64,000 bases of DNA, taken from contig JAUYAU010000004.1 in the NCBI GenBank assembly GCA_030693335.1, positions 62,001 through 126,000 on the forward strand, read 5' to 3'. Within the stretch, counting starts at the first letter, position 1. Every line of letters begins with the position of its first letter. Under the pieces are notes generated by a model. It saw only the letters and a list, made by a program, of their open reading frames with translations, had not been told where the DNA came from and searched no databases. Of the stretch, positions 26,901 to 35,414 are shown piece by piece. The position numbers and the translations under genes were made by a program. This DNA comes from Sulfuricurvum sp. Lineage in GTDB: Bacteria > Campylobacterota > Campylobacteria > Campylobacterales > Sulfurimonadaceae.

Positions 26901-28271
26901 AAATTTGCTGTTTACAAAGGTAATTGTCCCCTTCACATCCGTAATGGCGACAATAGAATGGGCATCGAGGGCATATTTTTGTTCTTTGAGTTCATCGAGC
27001 GTCTTTTGTGCTTTTTGCGCCAAATAATTCAACTTCTCTTCATTATATTCTTGTTTCTCAATTAACGCATTAAAGACCGATCCAAGTTCTCCAATCTCAT
27101 TAGCAGCCTCCACCGATACATAAACCTCTTTAGTGCCGTTCATATATTGTTTGCTGGCCTCGGAAAGCAATTCAATAGGTTTCACAATACGTCTGGCAAT
27201 CATTATCCCTACAAAAACGACCACACCGGTAACAATCAAAGAAAAAATAATGATCATAGTAAACAAATGATTTGGGATAGCCAGTACCTCTGATTCGTCC
27301 ATTTCACTAATGTGTACCCATCGTATCCCCATTAGATTGATCGATCGGTGTTCCCCCAGAACTTTTTTCCCGTTTGGCCCTATATAAAAGCTTGCTTTTT
27401 CTGACATCCCATCAGGATATTGCCCGTGAATTCCATGTTCGTTATACCAATTCCAAAAAACTTTTGTACTGATTCGTCGCTTCAAAACTTCATCGGAATC
27501 CCCAACGGAACTGCGCAGTAACCCATCTGCTCCAACAAGGTATTGGCTTACTCCCTCTCTCTTATCCTTCAAAGAGTCAAAAAGAACATTCATATTCAAC
27601 TGTAACCCTATAATACCAACCATTTTGCCTGAATTATCCAAAATTGGCTGAGTAATAAATCCGGTCAATGCATCTGCTGAGGGAGCATAACGTTCAAGAT
27701 CTGAAAAATGAACTTTTCCATCTGCAAGACTTCTACGATACGTTTGAGCAAAACGGGTTTTAGAATACAGGCCATTTAAAAGATTTGTCCCTAAATCAGA
27801 TTCTTTTTTAATCGTATAGAGGATATTTCCCTCCAAATCGATTAAAAACAGATCGTACACATAGTCATACTCTTTTGAAAGTGTCAAAATTGTCTCTGGC
27901 TGATTTTTTATGAATTTTTCATACTCTTCACCGTGAATGAAGGAGTAAAGATTCTGGGAACTTTTAGTATAACGCTCATGCAACAAAGATAAAACGTCTT
28001 TAGGTGCTCTAAGCTGCGACCATATCCATAAATTTTTAGCGGCTCCATAAAAATTCTCATTGAGTGTTGCAACATTCAAAACAGCAGTGTTGGTAAGCTT
28101 ATTGCGCTGCATTTCGTCAACGCTTTTGACCGTATGTGCGTATCCATACCAGGCAATAATAACAACAGGAATAATACTCAAAGTCAAAAACCAAAACAAC
28201 AGCGTAAATCCTAAAGAACGGAATAGCTGTCTATTTATGGCTTTCACTTTGAGTATCATCTCTTGAATCAT
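23925..28271 (-). CDS. Giant hybrid histidine kinase (Cache-HAMP-PAS-PAS-HisKA-HATPase-REC-REC-Hpt)
   Basis: 1448 residues. Helices at about 15-40 and 335-357 enclose a dCache-type periplasmic sensor. Then come HAMP (about 358-410), two PAS domains (about 430-550 and 555-690), a HisKA with H714 in MSHEIRTPMNG, HATPase (NLVGNAVKFT, DSGIGIS, GGTGLGLAI), receiver 1 (from about 958, LLDMQMPNMDG), receiver 2 (from about 1107, LMDCQMPEMDG) and Hpt (about 1290-1370, LHAHSIKGSAAN). A C-terminal helical tail of about 60 residues is unassigned. BarA/TorS-type phosphorelay architecture. It overlaps the upstream binding-protein gene by 4 bases, suggesting that protein feeds ligand to the periplasmic sensor. 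Confidence 0.92.
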   Translation of the reverse strand: MIQEMILKVKAINRQLFRSLGFTLLFWFLTLSIIPVVIIAWYGYAHTVKSVDEMQRNKLTNTAVLNVATLNENFYGAAKNLWIWSQLRAPKDVLSLLHERYTKSSQNLYSFIHGEEYEKFIKNQPETILTLSKEYDYVYDLFLIDLEGNILYTIKKESDLGTNLLNGLYSKTRFAQTYRRSLADGKVHFSDLERYAPSADALTGFITQPILDNSGKMVGIIGLQLNMNVLFDSLKDKREGVSQYLVGADGLLRSSVGDSDEVLKRRISTKVFWNWYNEHGIHGQYPDGMSEKASFYIGPNGKKVLGEHRSINLMGIRWVHISEMDESEVLAIPNHLFTMIIIFSLIVTGVVVFVGIMIARRIVKPIELLSEASKQYMNGTKEVYVSVEAANEIGELGSVFNALIEKQEYNEEKLNYLAQKAQKTLDELKEQKYALDAHSIVAITDVKGTITFVNSKFEEISGYKSDELIGKNHRLLNSGLHGIEYWKEMYHTVSHGAIWHGEVCNVAKNGSYYWVDTTIVPFMDEHKKPVSYIAIRTDITERKAIQDSLSKAMQLQKAIFENAGVAIITTDIEGMITGFNAAAEEMLGYKAQELIGKESPAIFHKLEEVVYRAKEFSQELGEVVEPGFKVFVIKAQKHLPNAHEWIYVCKDGSEVPVYLNVTALYDANGKTSGYMGIASNVSLFKEAEQQMLIAKEAAESSAQIKSEFLATMSHEIRTPMNGVLGMLGLLSHSNLDDTQRHQVRVASNSANSLLGLINDILDFSKVEAGKMELEMIEFNLRDELGEFIEAIAFSAQEKGLELILDTTKLTRSSVITDPGRLRQILTNLVGNAVKFTHRGEVFISVVLDEVDAHHGRLRINVRDSGIGISADKIDSLFETFSQADNSTTRKYGGTGLGLAIVKKLCEIMDGKIWVTSVEHEGSTFHIDIGVGLGELSALSIPSMSVADKSVLVVDDNETNRAVVRAQLESWGMKVYEAEDPIIAFDYCQIRIAQGHIPPYDVALLDMQMPNMDGADLGEEIRSIRQCDDMKMIMMTSLGSRNDAQRFAQIGFDAFFAKPTTTKDLLNALKVLFDEGEALEGATPLVTKDYLGTLQENTQIQWPADIRILLVEDNTTNQIVAQGMLGMIGLEADVACNGLEALEAMQLALETVPYTLLLMDCQMPEMDGYTASTAIREGRAGEAYLKIPIIAMTANAMAGDREKCLIAGMSDYVTKPINIDTLRAALLKWLKGSVVADEPNVHPRKPKAKPIDKEVQELKLWDETDALKRLGGKKELLIKIIQSFLDEGHRMTSALGTAIAQADLSNIQLHAHSIKGSAANVSAQQLQALAKTIEFSAKNGNKSTLKKEFVNLEKAMQEVCAVFEKVLKQEVRPVIRKKRMDSLQMAVKLQNLKKEIEAGAYIDTDALDIFGDYTDEEFTVHMRMLKGHIDRFDTPEALALLETIMAGLE

Positions 28272-29170
28272 CGTCTTACCTCATTGAAATAAATCAATTC
28301 AGCAACAGGATAGTTCATTTCCTCTAGTTTTTTCTTCATTACTGGAGAAAGCGTTTCATTATTAATCCATCGTATGTTTGCGCGCATCTGTTCAAACTCC
28401 TCAAAACCTACATTATTGAGATAAGGCTTTACTGTTTTATAGAAAAGTTTTGGATTATTCTGATAAGAAGAAACGGCTTTATCCATAAGCGCTTTAAGTG
28501 TTTGCAGCTGTTTTTTATGTTGATTGTAAACCTGACGGGAAGTCATAAAAGAATCAACGACCACATAATGATCATTTTTACTGCTCGCAATCTCTTTGAA
28601 GCCTTGTTTTTTCAAAGCCAAATCATGAGGATTATAAGTTATCATAATAAAGGCCTCATTTGAATTTGGGTTGCCGACACGCTTAATTTCTTCTTGACTG
28701 CGATTATAAATCTTCATCTTATCTTTGGAAAGATTATGTTCTACGATTAAATAATTGAGCATATCTTCCCCCACTGTATCAAGCTCAACGTACACACTCA
28801 TCTTTGTATCCGGTTGAAGCAGCTGCTGGAGAGTGCGGTTTGAAAGGATGACGTCTCCCCCATAGGAGCGATCATAAATAATAACAGGGATGAGATCTTT
28901 ATGAAATTCTTTGAGCCGAAAATACTCATGCTCCGTACCCGTCACAACATCAGAGGCATTGGTCTCATACAAATTTAAATTTTCTTCAATTGAGCCCGCT
29001 TGAAGTATTTGAATATTAGCCTCTTTTAGCCATCCCGTTGCATGAGCATAGTACAAAGGGCTGGCTCCGATCCATGTGTCCACTGAAATCACAAGCGGTT
29101 TTTCCTCAACAGGGGCACATCCCCAGAAGATAAACATAGCACCCACTATCCCCGAGATCAAACCCTTCAT
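28268..29170 (-). CDS. Periplasmic substrate-binding lipoprotein (NMT1/SsuA-like), no transporter nearby
   Basis: 300 residues. The leader ends in the lipobox IFWGC (Cys near 18). The mature part ISVDTWIGASPLYYAHATGW...ILQAGSIEENLNL is like ABC-type binding proteins of the NMT1/THI5/SsuA group. No permease or ATPase gene is present; instead the gene is coupled by 4-base overlap to the giant kinase. I infer a sensory role (ligand presentation to the kinase). Ligand unknown. Confidence 0.8.
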   Translation of the reverse strand: MKGLISGIVGAMFIFWGCAPVEEKPLVISVDTWIGASPLYYAHATGWLKEANIQILQAGSIEENLNLYETNASDVVTGTEHEYFRLKEFHKDLIPVIIYDRSYGGDVILSNRTLQQLLQPDTKMSVYVELDTVGEDMLNYLIVEHNLSKDKMKIYNRSQEEIKRVGNPNSNEAFIMITYNPHDLALKKQGFKEIASSKNDHYVVVDSFMTSRQVYNQHKKQLQTLKALMDKAVSSYQNNPKLFYKTVKPYLNNVGFEEFEQMRANIRWINNETLSPVMKKKLEEMNYPVAELIYFNEVRR

Positions 29171-29179
29171 GATTTTTCC

Positions 29180-29395
29180 CTATCCTGCAACTCTGGGCTG
29201 TATCGTGATCGTATAGTTGCCGCCCATACTTGAGAGGACGAACTGGTGTTTTTTACAATAATTTTTTTGCATCCGCTGCAGCAATGCTTCAGCTTCTTCT
29301 TTTACATCCTGCGCAGAGTCAAAACTTTGTGTATCTACTCCGCCATCACGCTTGAAACAACTGCATCCGTTTTTTACTTCTAATCGATATCCCAT
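29180..29395 (-). CDS. Small hypothetical protein, 71 residues
   Basis: A soluble protein with four Cys (C-S-C near 11-13, one near 47) and a basic helix. No family recognised. It sits 9 bases from each neighbour in the signalling operon, which supports it being a real gene. It could be a small adaptor; nothing further can be said. Confidence 0.6.
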   Translation of the reverse strand: MGYRLEVKNGCSCFKRDGGVDTQSFDSAQDVKEEAEALLQRMQKNYCKKHQFVLSSMGGNYTITIQPRVAG

Positions 29396-29404
29396 CCTAA
29401 GCTC

Positions 29405-30724
29405 CTAAAAGTCAAATATATCATCGAGATCTTCGGCAGTGCTGGCATGATCAGCATCGTCCATGGTTAAAATACTCATAATGAGTTCGGCATTGGCAAC
29501 GATCGTATCATCCATAAAGTTCACCCTAGCAGCACCCTCAACGAAAATCATTTGTATCCACGTACTTAAATCACGCCCAAATGCAGCGCACATCGGTGCT
29601 ATATCAGTAGCTTTGTTTACAAATAAATCACGGTGACTGTCAATAATTCGTCCCATCGTCCCCAAAGCATGGCCGATAGAATAACTGTCCGTATATCCTG
29701 AAGCAATTCGGCCTATCTGCTGAAGATTATTGCTGATTTCATCCACCTCTTGATACTCAATCTCTCCGCCCACAATCATCATAAGAGAATTGAGCTTGCC
29801 CACATACTCCTTTAAATCCAGTAAATCTTCAGGGTCCATATAATCATACACCTGCATTGTTTCCACAACTGCTTTGTAGGCTGCCGCAGGAGCTGTAGAT
29901 TCAGGGACAACATTTGTTATCACTTCATTAACAAGCGCAACCGGTTGTTCAAGATTGGGACGCTTCACCGCAATGCTGATTTTTCCATCCCTTATTTTAT
30001 AATCAGTCACCGTTGGATTTTTTGCCATAACCAGTTTGATAATCTTCTCATCAACATCATCCAAGCCTCTAAGGGTGATGAACATGGTCTCCATCGATTC
30101 TTCGACAATTATCTGCAGCTTAACCCCTACTTTCAACCCGATAGATCCCAAAGCATATACGGTACGTATGGCGTCACTTAATTTCTCACAACGTTGGCTT
30201 GAATTGAGCAGATAATATTCCCAAAATTCTGCAAGCTCATCATCTTTTTCTACATAAAAGAGCAATTTACGGCTAAAAATTTCTTGTGTAAACAAATTTG
30301 CAGCGCTTGCATTATACTTTCTTGTCAATGTGTCCCGTGACTCAATCAACGATAAATAATTGCCTAAACGTGCCAAAAAGATATCTGCATTAATGGGCTT
30401 GTTGATATAGTCCTCAGCGCCGTTCCTGAGTATCTGTTGCTGACGTGCACCATCATCTACTGCAGATACGGCAACAATCATCGTTTTAGCATCTTGCGCG
30501 CGGATACGTTTGGTAGCTTCTATTCCATCCATCTCCGGCATCATGATATCCATAAAGATGAGATGAAAATGTTCATCTTGCACAATCAAAGAGGCTTCTA
30601 ACCCATTGACCGCTTCATGTATGTTGAAATCTATACCGTTGTCTTCAGCATAATCTTCCAAAAGTGCCCGTAAAAGCATTCGATTGTTTTCATTGTCATC
30701 AACAATAAGTATTTTAGTAATCAT
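29405..30724 (-). CDS. Response regulator with uncharacterised C-terminal half
   Basis: 439 residues. A receiver at 1-125 (ILIVDDNENN, phosphoacceptor in LIFMDIMMPEMDG, N-K-P). After it come about 300 residues without a family I recognise: an alpha/beta portion (about 150-260), a helical bundle (about 290-400) that could be Hpt-like but lacks a clear H-x-x-K-G, and an acidic tail ending L-D-D-I-F-D-F. The tail resembles the acidic-aromatic CheY-binding peptide of CheZ. Located directly after parA. Confidence 0.75.
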   Translation of the reverse strand: MITKILIVDDNENNRMLLRALLEDYAEDNGIDFNIHEAVNGLEASLIVQDEHFHLIFMDIMMPEMDGIEATKRIRAQDAKTMIVAVSAVDDGARQQQILRNGAEDYINKPINADIFLARLGNYLSLIESRDTLTRKYNASAANLFTQEIFSRKLLFYVEKDDELAEFWEYYLLNSSQRCEKLSDAIRTVYALGSIGLKVGVKLQIIVEESMETMFITLRGLDDVDEKIIKLVMAKNPTVTDYKIRDGKISIAVKRPNLEQPVALVNEVITNVVPESTAPAAAYKAVVETMQVYDYMDPEDLLDLKEYVGKLNSLMMIVGGEIEYQEVDEISNNLQQIGRIASGYTDSYSIGHALGTMGRIIDSHRDLFVNKATDIAPMCAAFGRDLSTWIQMIFVEGAARVNFMDDTIVANAELIMSILTMDDADHASTAEDLDDIFDF

Positions 30725-30743
30725 TCAGATCCATTCTTCTCAT

Positions 30744-31487
30744 TTAATCTAATCGAGCCAAGAGCTCTTCCACAAAATAACGGTAATCTTTCACTCCGCG
30801 AGAACGTTCCTCATCCAAAACGACAGGATTTCCCCCTTCAAACTGTTTGGCCAGTTTAATATCAATCCCTATCCCTGAAAAGAGTTTTTCTTCACCAAAC
30901 TGTGTTCTAATTTTGGCAATGGCTTCACGATGTTCAGGAATATGGGCATTGACCATCACGGGTAAAATCCCCACTTCGGGTGTTTTTTGCGCATTGAGTG
31001 AGGCATTTTGATAGATGGCGCGTACCATTTGCCCCACAGCGACGACACCCAAATGATGCGGAACAAAAGGGATGACAACCGCATCGGCGACTTCAAGCGC
31101 ATTTTTAAGCAGTCCATCAAAAGTTGGAGGGGTGTCGATAATCACGTAATCAAAAAAATCATGGATCATCTCGCGGCGAAAACGGTTTTTGAGTACTCCT
31201 CGCAAATCTCCAAATTCATACACATCAAAAAACTCTTGTGCAGGGGCAAGAGTGAGCTGATCGTGTACCGTGTGCACAAACGTCTCACTGAGAGTTTTAC
31301 CTACAAAAATTGAATGCGCGCCATTATCCTCTGAAGCTTCGCAGCCTACTCCCAGTGAAGCATGTCCTTGAGTATCAAAATCGATCAATAGCACCGATCC
31401 TATTTTCGCCAGTTCGCAGGCAAGATTTACCGAAGTAGTCGTCTTTGCCGATCCCCCTTTACGATTTGAAACAACGATTGTTTTCAT
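30744..31487 (-). CDS. parA: ParA/MinD-family ATPase of the chemosensory cluster
   Basis: 247 residues. Deviant Walker A KGGSAKTTT (K10, K15), switch I region DFDTQGHASLG and Walker B VIIDTPPTFD are all present, as in ParA proteins that form ATP-dependent dimers on the nucleoid. No parB is next to it. Other ParA homologues inside chemotaxis operons (Rhodobacter PpfA, Vibrio ParC) position receptor arrays. Its stop/start overlaps the upstream CheW gene by 4 bases. I infer a role in partitioning or placing this array. Confidence 0.88.
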   Translation of the reverse strand: MKTIVVSNRKGGSAKTTTSVNLACELAKIGSVLLIDFDTQGHASLGVGCEASEDNGAHSIFVGKTLSETFVHTVHDQLTLAPAQEFFDVYEFGDLRGVLKNRFRREMIHDFFDYVIIDTPPTFDGLLKNALEVADAVVIPFVPHHLGVVAVGQMVRAIYQNASLNAQKTPEVGILPVMVNAHIPEHREAIAKIRTQFGEEKLFSGIGIDIKLAKQFEGGNPVVLDEERSRGVKDYRYFVEELLARLD

Positions 31488-31912
31488 GCTGCCTCATCAT
31501 GCGGAAGCTTAACGGAATCGATAACAACAACTAACGACTGTTTGTACTCAACAACACCGCGTGTGAGTAAGTACTCCCCTACTGTAACGCAATGCGCGTA
31601 TGGTTTAATATGGGAGGGTTCAAATGCGGTAATATCTTTAATTGTGTCTACTTTAATAGCAAACACCCCTTTGTTATCCCGGTAAATCAAAAGTTTTTGA
31701 GCACTCAATGCCGGTTCTTCCCCATACGCATTGGTCATTTTTCTAAAATTGATTACTTTGAGGGTATTGTTCTGATACATCATTATCCCATCCACAAAAG
31801 GATGAGCATTGGGAACAGGTGTCAATAATGGAACCTGATCTATACGTTCTATGTTGCTCACATCCAATGCGTAATGCGCTTCATTACTCGTGAAAATGAT
31901 AAAATCGCTCAC
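31484..31912 (-). CDS. CheW-like coupling protein 1
   Basis: 142 residues, single CheW SH3-like domain. Conserved features: FIIFTSNEAHYALDV, PNAHPFVDGIM and VINFRKM. CheW links receptors to CheA. It is clearly paralogous to the CheW at 32198-32632, with the STAS gene between them. Confidence 0.88.
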   Translation of the reverse strand: MSDFIIFTSNEAHYALDVSNIERIDQVPLLTPVPNAHPFVDGIMMYQNNTLKVINFRKMTNAYGEEPALSAQKLLIYRDNKGVFAIKVDTIKDITAFEPSHIKPYAHCVTVGEYLLTRGVVEYKQSLVVVIDSVKLPHDEAA

Positions 31913-31928
31913 AACTGCTCCCTGGCAC

Positions 31929-32198
31929 TTACGCGCAATGCATTTCGGTTATTTCAAACCCTTCACACAGTTTTTGATACAGCTTGAGATCATCACCATA
32001 CAAAAAGTTTGCACCATACAACTTTTTGTACCCCAAAATGAGCTGTAAAACACCTAAATGAATATCATCACATGCACTAAAATCAACCGTAATTTCAGCA
32101 GGTGAAGTAAGCTGTAAGAAATCACGTAAAGAAACGATCTCATCTTCATAGACAACCCCGCTAAACGTTACCGTATTATTTTCCATCAATGTTGCCAT
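31929..32198 (-). CDS. STAS-like small protein
   Basis: 89 residues. The pattern E-I-T-V-D-F-S-A-C-D-D-I-H-L-G-V-L-Q-L-I-L-G-Y fits a STAS/MlaB fold (beta strand, turn, helix). The usual Ser/Thr after the Asp is replaced (D-I-H-L), so a phosphorylation switch is unlikely. It is located between two CheW paralogues and shares one base with the upstream one. Proposed protein-protein adaptor; inference. Confidence 0.65.
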   Translation of the reverse strand: MATLMENNTVTFSGVVYEDEIVSLRDFLQLTSPAEITVDFSACDDIHLGVLQLILGYKKLYGANFLYGDDLKLYQKLCEGFEITEMHCA

Positions 32199-32632
32199 TA
32201 TACTTTCTCCTTCATCGGCAATGATACCGATTTAATAACGTTCACAAGCCGATTGTCGACCTCAACCACCCCATCTATTTCTACAAAACCCTCATTTGCT
32301 TCAAGTTTGTCAACGTGTTTGAGGGTTGAGCAATCGAGATTCTTAATATCTTCTATCTGATCCACTTTGATACCAAAGAATGCATTTTGCGTTTGATAAA
32401 TTAGTAGCTTTTGAGATTTGCCCGTCGTAGTTTCTTGAAAATTTTCCATCCCCATCATGCTTCGAAAGTTTACCACTTTGATCACGCGATCTTCATAGGA
32501 CATCATCCCCTCAACCATAGGGTGTGCATTGGGAATAGCCGTTACAAACGGAACTTGAATAATCCGCTGTATCGATGCGACACTGAGAGCATAATAGTTA
32601 TCACCTATAGTAAAGATAATATAATCTTCCAT
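32198..32632 (-). CDS. CheW-like coupling protein 2
   Basis: 144 residues, one CheW domain (YIIFTIGDNYYALSV, PNAHPMVEGMM, VVNFRSMMG). It lies immediately downstream of cheA (14 bases) and is the more likely dedicated coupler. Paralogue of the 31484 gene. Confidence 0.9.
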   Translation of the reverse strand: MEDYIIFTIGDNYYALSVASIQRIIQVPFVTAIPNAHPMVEGMMSYEDRVIKVVNFRSMMGMENFQETTTGKSQKLLIYQTQNAFFGIKVDQIEDIKNLDCSTLKHVDKLEANEGFVEIDGVVEVDNRLVNVIKSVSLPMKEKV

Positions 32633-32646
32633 CTTAATTCCTTTAC

Positions 32647-35400
32647 TTAACTAGCAATACGATGATCGCTTTTGAGTACCGTCGATATTCCTAAAATGCC
32701 TATCGGATCGATTGCCATAATGATTTGCCCATTCCCCAATAATGCTGTACCGCTGAAAATAGGGTGACCTTCCATAATCCCCTCAAGCGGTTTTTGAACC
32801 ACATCTAACTGACCTAACAGCTCATTAACGACAACAGCGAGAAGGTTTCCTTTGATATTTAGCACCACCACAGGAAGTGCTTTGTTGGTCAGCGCTTCTT
32901 CATCCAGCATGTTTTTCGCGAACAGCAACGGAATGACTTCGCCGCGTAAATAAATAAATGGCTCGTTTTGCAAATACTCTATTTGAGTAGGTTCGATTTT
33001 AACCGTTTCGGAAACTGAATCCATTGGGAATCCATAATGAACCCCGCTCATAGTCACATGCAGTAATGAAGTAACGGCAAGCGATACCGGGATTGAGAGA
33101 TAAATCGTCGTTCCTTGATTGGGTACCGTCTTGATACGGATCGTTCCGCCAAATCCTTCGATTGATTTGCGTACAACGTCCATTCCGACACCCCGACCGC
33201 TGTATTCACTGATCGTTTCTGCCGTTGAGAGACCCGGAAGCATGACCAATGCCGCTTTTTCATCATCATTCATAGCTTCCACTTGCTCCAGCGTCAGCAG
33301 CTCTTTTTCAAGCACCTTTTGAACCACACGGCTAATATTGATCCCTGCGCCGTCATCACGTATTTCAATGATGATTTTGTCCGATTGCGCATAGGCATTA
33401 AGCGCTATGTGCCCTTCCGGATTTTTCCCTTTTTGAATACGAATTTCCGGCATTTCAATCCCATGATCCAAAGAGTTTCGCATAATATGGATCATTGGAT
33501 CAGCAAGCATTTCAATCATATTTTTATCGAGTTTTGTTTCCCCTCCGTCCATGCTCAAGGTCACTTTTTTATTCATATTTTTAGAGATATCGCGTACCAG
33601 TTTTGGATAGCGGTCAAACACATACGAAATCGGCAGCATGCGCATCGACATAATCAAATCTTGCAATTGCTCGGCTAAGCGGTTGATAAACGTGTATTTT
33701 TCCATAATCGCACGCTTGATCACTTCTCCTGTCATTTTATGAACACCATCCGCCAAATACGGGAGGGAGTTTTTAGCCACCAAAAGTTCTCCGACAACGT
33801 TCATCAAATGATCAATCGATTCCTGATCGACTTTGACCGTTTTGCCGATGACTCCCTTTTTGTTGCTGGCTAACTGATTGTCTGAATCAGCGCGTTCTAC
33901 CACACTTGAGACTACAGGAACCACCTCAGAGGCTTTTGCAACAGGTTCACTGTAGGACTTAACCTCTGCAGGTTCCGCTGCCATTACAACTACTGCTTCA
34001 ACGCTAGGGGTTTTAGATACTGTAACAGGTTCTTGAACAGCTGTATTTTGTTCATCATTTATTTCACAGCGCAACCAATTGATCAAGGCTTCTTTTGAGC
34101 TAAAACTGCTTGGCATATCGCAAATATACGGTTTAAGGTTGTTTTCTAAAATCGACATTACCCGTGCTTGGGATGCGTCATCATTCACCATCTCCAATGT
34201 TTGAAGCTGCTGTGTCAGAATCGCTTTTAGCTGTAGGCGCTCTACCTCATTGATTTCTATCGTTTCGCAGACTGCATTAGGTGTACATACTGCCTCTACA
34301 CTTGGTGCATTATCAAGCAAAGCATTATGCACATACACGTTCCCCTGAGGCAACTGTGCAAAAAACGATTTCAACAAGCCCAAATCACTATCTTTGATTG
34401 TATTAAGTACCTCATCAAAACGTCGCAGCTGCATACTTTGAAGCGTATCTCGTCCAATTAACGGCAACGTATTATGAATCTTTTCACTGATTTCTAAACG
34501 GTTGTGTGCGTCAATAGCTCCGCTGCACTCCGCTGAAAGTTCTTTCAGAACATCCAATGTATGCCCGGCTTCACCCTCGTTAATCTGCAGTAACGTCACA
34601 ATATCAAGCGGAACAAAGCTAAGCTCATCGATGAAATTAAACAGTGCATCGCTGATCTCTTCATAGGTTGCATAAACAAATGCCGTCATACTCAAACGAA
34701 GCAACAATCCATCCGGATCATCAAAACCGGATAAAAGTGCTTTTGACGCATTTTCACCCATGCATGCATGAATTCCTAGAACCTTATCTCCAATAAGAGA
34801 AAGAGTATAGAGAGGATCATTTCCATACACCATGCACGATTCATCTAAATCAAAGACAATGGCATACAGCTGTTCCTTGGCACAAAACTCCTCATCAATA
34901 TCGCCCACTTTAAAGGGAATTTTTTGGTTGAACTGTCGTAAAAACGGCATTGGGATATTGACAATACGTTCAACATCGCTTGCCAATCGAAACGGGCACG
35001 ACCACACGTGCACTTCAATCGTTTTCCCCATGAGCCCACTGAGCTCTTGCGCAATTTGATCGATACGTGACTCATCCGCTTCGACAATGTCACCGCACTC
35101 TTCGGCAGCTTCAATGAGGTTAACCACTTCATCAAATGCATTAAACAAAGATTCAACCATAACGGGTTTAAACTCAAGTTTTCCTGCACGCAGCATGTCC
35201 AATAAATCTTCGGCATGATGGGTAATGCGTTTGACCGCTTCAAACCCTACGATTCCGGAGCCCCCTTTGAGCGTATGGGCAGCACGAAAAACCGAGTTTA
35301 ACAACTCCGGATCATCTCCTCCGATGTTTTCAATGTTTTGGTCAATAAACGCCAAATTTTCTCTGGCTTCCAATAAAAATTGTTCGAGTAGCGGATTCAT
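32647..35400 (-). CDS. cheA: Chemotaxis histidine kinase CheA
   Basis: 917 residues. An N-terminal Hpt (P1) with H42 in AAHTLKGGSG; a long middle region (about 130-540) with no sure domain, including an Ala/Val/Pro-rich linker near 465-530; P3 dimerisation (about 550-610, VGELLVAKNSLPYL); P4 kinase domain (MRNSLDHGIE, DDGAGI, SGRGVGMDVV); and P5 CheW-like end (about 780-910). There is no fused receiver; free CheY genes follow upstream and downstream. It phosphorylates CheY/CheB in response to the receptors of the cluster. The middle region is longer than in E. coli CheA (654 residues). Confidence 0.95.
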   Translation of the reverse strand: MNPLLEQFLLEARENLAFIDQNIENIGGDDPELLNSVFRAAHTLKGGSGIVGFEAVKRITHHAEDLLDMLRAGKLEFKPVMVESLFNAFDEVVNLIEAAEECGDIVEADESRIDQIAQELSGLMGKTIEVHVWSCPFRLASDVERIVNIPMPFLRQFNQKIPFKVGDIDEEFCAKEQLYAIVFDLDESCMVYGNDPLYTLSLIGDKVLGIHACMGENASKALLSGFDDPDGLLLRLSMTAFVYATYEEISDALFNFIDELSFVPLDIVTLLQINEGEAGHTLDVLKELSAECSGAIDAHNRLEISEKIHNTLPLIGRDTLQSMQLRRFDEVLNTIKDSDLGLLKSFFAQLPQGNVYVHNALLDNAPSVEAVCTPNAVCETIEINEVERLQLKAILTQQLQTLEMVNDDASQARVMSILENNLKPYICDMPSSFSSKEALINWLRCEINDEQNTAVQEPVTVSKTPSVEAVVVMAAEPAEVKSYSEPVAKASEVVPVVSSVVERADSDNQLASNKKGVIGKTVKVDQESIDHLMNVVGELLVAKNSLPYLADGVHKMTGEVIKRAIMEKYTFINRLAEQLQDLIMSMRMLPISYVFDRYPKLVRDISKNMNKKVTLSMDGGETKLDKNMIEMLADPMIHIMRNSLDHGIEMPEIRIQKGKNPEGHIALNAYAQSDKIIIEIRDDGAGINISRVVQKVLEKELLTLEQVEAMNDDEKAALVMLPGLSTAETISEYSGRGVGMDVVRKSIEGFGGTIRIKTVPNQGTTIYLSIPVSLAVTSLLHVTMSGVHYGFPMDSVSETVKIEPTQIEYLQNEPFIYLRGEVIPLLFAKNMLDEEALTNKALPVVVLNIKGNLLAVVVNELLGQLDVVQKPLEGIMEGHPIFSGTALLGNGQIIMAIDPIGILGISTVLKSDHRIAS

Positions 35401-35414
35401 ATGTTGTCCTTGAT

